NCBI GenBank assembly: GCA_035048815.1
Contig: JAUCBN010000020.1
Coordinates: forward strand, 8,501,501-8,565,500
Length of the DNA stretch: 64,000 nucleotides
Direction: 5' to 3'
Source of the DNA: Abelmoschus esculentus
Lineage: Eukaryota; Streptophyta; Magnoliopsida; Malvales; Malvaceae
In this document: in pieces, positions 59,554-64,000 of the stretch
Layout of the letters: the number at the start of each line of letters is the position of its first letter
Position numbering within the stretch: position 1 is the first letter of the stretch
Program-made: the position numbers and the translations under genes
The notes under the pieces: generated by a model
The model's database searches: none
The model's input: the letters and a program-made list of their open reading frames with translations, nothing else
What the model was told of the DNA's origin: nothing

Positions 59554-62500
59554 CTAAATTCCGGTTCCAGCGAGACGTCGTCTTGAGGCATTTGATATGG
59601 ATACTTGAGTAAGCTTGTCTGTTTCGGTCACCGACATACGCTCCTTTAGTGGCTGATAATGCCGTAACCATACACCAGTATAGACCTGAAAATATAAATG
59701 GAATATGAGAGATACAGAAATGGCAGGCCGGTAACTTCATAATTCCCATCAATTTTAAGTCAAAGTTGATAGGGATTTTCGAATACGGAATCACACTACT
59801 TGTGTGTGCCATAGAAGCTACGAATGAACATATCAAAATATTATAGTTCATTCTCACTGCCATGATCATCATACATAACTAAAATAATATAGTTTTTGAG
59901 CCCTGAAGTATTGACAGACCTGTTGAGGCCTTATTATCTTTGTATCAGGATCATCTAGAGACTCACACCAGTGTGCCAAGTACCCGGCCATTCGAGGGAT
60001 TGCAAATAACACGGTGAAGAACTCCGGTGGAAATCCCATTGCCCTATTGAAAAAAACCTCAATTGTCACCAGTCTAGCACTTGGAGAAGGAAAAAATCTA
60101 GAATGTATCATGTATAATCGTCTAGTTTTTCAAAGTGAGGTGGGGAATTAATCATTATGTTACCGGTATATTAACCCAGAATAGAAATCGACATTTGGAT
60201 AAAGCTTCCTCTTAATAAAATACTCGTCAGATAATGCGGCCTTCTCCAAACTAATAGCTACCTACAAAAGGAAAACAAAATAAAATAAAAGATGAGAAAA
60301 AGAAAAAGAATGTTGAAACATTTAGTGCCCAAAGTTAATTGCTTTAAGTAAAAGTAAATAATTTTCATCAATAATCACCTCGATAAGAGGATCCCGGCCG
60401 ACAATAGAAAAAACTTCCTCCGCCAATTTCTTTATCACCTTTGCCCTTGGGTCATAGTTTTTGTATACACGGTGCCCAAAACCAGACATTTTCCGCTTCC
60501 TAAAGATATGGACATAGATGCAAAAATAAATAAAACATTTGAAAGAAAATATATCACTGCATGTGCAACCTTTACTTTAGTGCCACTTGAACTAACAGTA
60601 AAATATATAGTCACCTGTTCTTGACACCTTCAATAAACTCGGGAATGTTCTCTACTGATCCAATCTCGCCAAGCATCTTGAGAACAGCCTACAACAACCA
60701 AGAGAAAGTATAGAAATAAAAAAAAAAAAAAAAAAGCTCAGGTACTGCTCGCACAAACAGCTTATGATTAAAAGAGACTTGATATACTTAAATAAACAAA
60801 GGGATAATACGTGTCAAGTGCAATTTATATAGTTTGAACAAGCTTATTGTAACACCATTCCTTTGGAACTTGAATCCCAAAAAATTACTGATGAGAATTG
60901 AGTTATTATGAACCAGAAAAATAGTTCGCTTTGTATACCTCGTTTGCTCCACCATGAAGAGGACCATACAGTGCTCCAACAGCTCCAGCTAGAGCAGTGT
61001 ATACATCAACTCCACTACAGATGCAGATACAGAGAGTTAATACATAGATTTTTTTGTTGTTCGAGCACAATAGCACAATAACGTTAATAGAGATTTTTTT
61101 TTGTTCGAGCACAATAACACAATAACGTTAATAGAGATTTTTTGTTGTTCTAACACAGCAGCACAATGACGCTAATAGGCATACCCTGATGCAAGATGCC
61201 GGGCAGCAGCTGTTGAACAGTTCATTTCATGTTCTGCATGTAGTATGAAAAGAATGTCCAGCACTCGAGCTAACCGAGGGTTGGGCTTGTAAGACCGGTT
61301 GCCCCTGAAAGTTATTAAAATGGATACATTAGCTAGGAAATGGTAGGCCTAGATCTTGCCTCCTATATGACAATGACAAGTTAAAATAGCATTAGATATG
61401 AAGTCAACAGAAGCCAGAAGAAAAAAGTTGCCAAAAAACATACATTGAATCTAGCATATATAGGAAGTTCTCAGAATAAGGAAGGTTGCTGGAAGGAAGA
61501 ACTGGAGGCCTTCCTGCCATCCTCAAATAAGCTGCTGCAGCAATGGTTGGTGCCTGAAAACAAAATGAAGTTTTGTACTGATCTCTCAACAATAACAAAC
61601 AAAAAAGTGGCAAAAATAGATCCATAGGACAAGATAAAAGTAACAAGCTCATGCATCACAGTTAAAGATATGTCCTAGCGAATAAAAGCAACTGCTTTGG
61701 AGTACAAAAGACTCATAGAGGGGAAAAGGAATTAAATGCACAAACCTTTCCAAGAATGCGAGCTATTTGCTTGTCTCTCACTTGTTTCGACGTATAAAGA
61801 TCTTGGCCCTGCATTAATAGCAGATTACACATATAAACTCTGAGAATAAAATAATTCCAGACAGGGTTTTGCGTTATTGTTTGAGAGCACAGCATAACAA
61901 CATATGTTCATGGCTCAAAGATGCTACACAAAAGTTAGATTGAAGTTTTGCTCAAACCAAAAGGGAAGGAGGTTATTGCAAGTTGTCCAATTTTTAATGT
62001 TTTGACAATCCCTTCCCATAAATTGTTCTCTAATGTTTGTCTGGACGAAGATAAAGTTACAATGGCCTTCAATAAAGACATTCTGCCGGAGCACATCCTT
62101 ACATCATACGGATCAGGTCAAAATTCTTTTTTGCAAAATGTTAGCTCTAGGAATGCGTGCATACTTTAATATTTGGAAAATAGTCCTTCAAGGCAGGCAA
62201 CTTAAAAAGGTAAAATGTAACATCCATTTTCTGAAAACAAATTGATCTTGGAATCCTTACAATTCAAAAACTATTAGGCCCTCTTATGCTTTTCCCCAAA
62301 ATAACAAACACTGATAACAACTATTTTCCAGTTCTCTGTTTCCTATGTGCTCTTATAGACTCATACAATGAATGAACAAAATGCTACAGCAACGCAATGT
62401 CAACTCAAATAATAAACTTTCATAACACATCTCTTCAAATTTAAACCATCAACTTACTCTAAGAGCAGGATTGGCATCAGGGTGAAAAACACAAAGAGCA

Positions 62501-63948
62501 CTCATTGCACTGACAAGTACACCCATTGGATGAGCATCATGAGGCATTGATTGTATAATGTCCTACAAAACAGAGAAAACATGATAAGTTGAATAACTTC
62601 TGTTCAAATAGAAGTAACCAACGCAATTTTACTTTAAATAAATTAAACTCAGAAAAGAAAAGGAACGTATTTACTTTAAATCTCGTGTAAATTGCAATAT
62701 CACAAGGAAAAACATGGTTTATTTTCTAGAAGAAACAAAGCATACCAGAATTCCTTGTGGCACAGCCGAATGCTGAGTAACAGCAAATTCCCAGTCTGCT
62801 AACTGAACTTCAGAAGGCAAATTGCCATACACTGAAAAGGTGGGGAAGTTATTTAAACACATAACCAAATATACAAGTTAAACTCATGATTGCAATCAAA
62901 GTCAATGTAACATAAACTTTCACAATCCTGTATAACTTCATGAAAGCAATGCTGTAAATTATTTTTTTAAAGTTAAATTCATGCCAGGCAAATTTGTGAT
63001 TAGATAGGTAGGCAACTACAATTTATGCTCAAATGGTCAGTCAGAGAACTAATAGCAAATGAAAAGTGCCTTGCCATAGATAGAGAAAGAAAATAGCATA
63101 ATTTTCAGCTTAGAAGTAACAAACAGTTATTCAGACCGAAATAGGTATCCCAACACCCTTTAGAAAACACCATAAGATCCTTCTCAAAACTCCATCTACC
63201 ATTCAGTTAAATTTCTTCTTTTCCTCGCTTTACTCTCCCATTAAACCTCAGCTGATCTTCAAGACACACCATGTCACATGATTTAGATACAATTTTTAAC
63301 CCATTAGGGAATTCAATTGATTTTTATCAGCCTTAAGTATGTTACACAAATAATTAATCAATTCCCACAAACAATCACAATTTTGATAATGAAAGTATTG
63401 TAATTTTAAAAGCATACTCAAGAGGTAAGCCACTTCTAAGAAAGAGGAACTCTCTGCCAATTCTTCAATTGGGTACCCTCTGTATCTAAGAATCCCTTCA
63501 TCTCCATCTATATAAGAAATAGACGACCGAACCGGAGCAGTATTCAAGTAACCAGGATCGTAAATTTTCAGCCCTTTGTCATCTTTCCCTGTCGTTATCT
63601 GCAATTGAATTCAACCTTAAAGTCAAAAATATATCTCCTAAAATTTAAAATCACAATTTTTATATAAAAAATAAAACAAAACACAAACAAATTGATTAAG
63701 AAAACCTTTTTAAAATCGGTAGCTCTAACGGTGCCTTCCGGGGAGACAGGGACCTGGTACTTCTTCCCGGTTCGCTCGTCGACGACGGTTAACGAACCGC
63801 CGACAGAACAAGGTGCGTCCTGAGCCGACGCGCACCATGTCTCAAGAACGGAGGAATTCAGGTTGTTGGAGGACCAATCAGGAGTTACCAGGTGAGCAGC
63901 AAGCACAGCCAAACGTGCCTTCACTTTCGAATCTTCCATTGATGTCAT
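59554..63948 (-). CDS. CSY: Peroxisomal/glyoxysomal citrate synthase, 13 exons, complete
   Basis: Exons (minus): 63706-63948, 63418-63598, 62746-62831, 62458-62562, 61746-61808, 61444-61553, 61185-61304, 60939-61014, 60615-60688, 60379-60499, 60164-60261, 59920-60043, 59554-59685. They sum to 1533 bases, 510 residues plus stop, in frame with GT-AG borders throughout. It condenses acetyl-CoA and oxaloacetate to citrate in peroxisomes, needed for fatty-acid respiration in seedlings (family knowledge). The N-terminal PTS2 reads RLAVLAAHL. The catalytic regions are present: the His in HAEHEMNCST (exon 7), GFGHRVYKNYDPR (exon 10) and NVDFYSG (exon 11). Other blocks: PVRSSISYIDGDEGILRYRG, MPHDAHPMGVLVS, APTIAAAAYLRMAGRPPVLP, GALYGPLHGGANE, FPPEFFTVLF. 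It ends RRRLAGTGI. Start ATG at 63948; a second ATG three codons on (MTSM) is an alternative. The length matches known CSY2/CSY3 proteins. It appears functional. Confidence 0.95.
61040..61184. repeat. 44-base minisatellite filling citrate synthase intron 7
   Basis: Three copies of a unit containing TTCGAGCACAATAACACAAT and GTTAATAGAGATTTTTT lie at period 44. Copies start near 61060, 61104 and 61148. The last ends at the exon 7 donor (61184). Intron 7 is only 61015-61184, so most of it is this repeat. Confidence 0.8.
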
Positions 63949-64000
63949 ATTTTAAAAGGAAATCGCTACAGTAGAAGGAGAAGAAGGATATATTGAGATC
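63949..64000 (-). promoter_or_regulatory. 5' leader of the citrate synthase gene
   Basis: Sequence upstream of the start codon, cut by the window edge. It holds no other start in frame that I can see. Confidence 0.4.

Overview
This is nuclear DNA from a flowering plant (a eudicot). It has AT-rich intergenic DNA, GT-AG introns, plant gene families (LBD, LEA/SBP65, peroxisomal citrate synthase) and heavily nested Copia and Gypsy retrotransposons. A Malvaceae-type genome such as cotton or cacao is possible, but that is only an impression from the repeat style and is not proven here.

Only three host genes look intact. They are the 3' part of a NECAP-type endocytosis gene (1-2010, +), an LBD transcription-factor gene (21495-22172, -), and a complete 13-exon peroxisomal citrate synthase (59554-63948, -). 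The citrate synthase reads without interruption into a 510-residue protein with a PTS2 targeting signal. Two further host genes are dead. One is an SBP65-type seed LEA gene (3366-21003, +), broken by a 12.8 kb nested Copia insertion and by a 2.6 kb DNA-transposon composite. The other is a dihydroorotase (PYR4) relic (22750-24490, -) with missing exons, frameshifts and a stop.

Layout: 1-3.0 kb, NECAP and its 3' flank. 3.0-4.4 kb, LEA promoter and first part. 4.4-17.3 kb, a minus-strand Copia element carrying four separate solo LTRs, each at its own site. 17.3-21.0 kb, the rest of the LEA relic, interrupted by a TIR element that itself holds a near-complete foldback element. 21.5-24.5 kb, LBD and the PYR4 relic. 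25.7-30.5 kb, a 5'-truncated plus-strand Copia whose 3' LTR is split by a small complete LTR element (27038-29430) with gene-like rather than retroviral content. 31.5-38.6 kb, LTR debris and a minus-strand Athila-type Gypsy. 38.6-39.5 kb, an array with a period near 187 bp, followed by a telomere-like run. 39.5-46.0 kb, AT-rich unassigned repeats. 46.05-55.7 kb, a plus-strand Athila-type Gypsy with both terminal repeats. 55.7-59.5 kb, intergenic DNA, then citrate synthase.

The elements record an insertion order: LEA gene, then Copia A, then four later LTR insertions, and Copia B before the small LTR element. No bacterial-style operon or defence system is present. The most unusual structures are the stem-loops kept before the polypurine tracts of both Athila elements, the tRNA-like box pairs in the foldback arms, the gene-carrying small LTR element, and the palindrome-bearing satellite.
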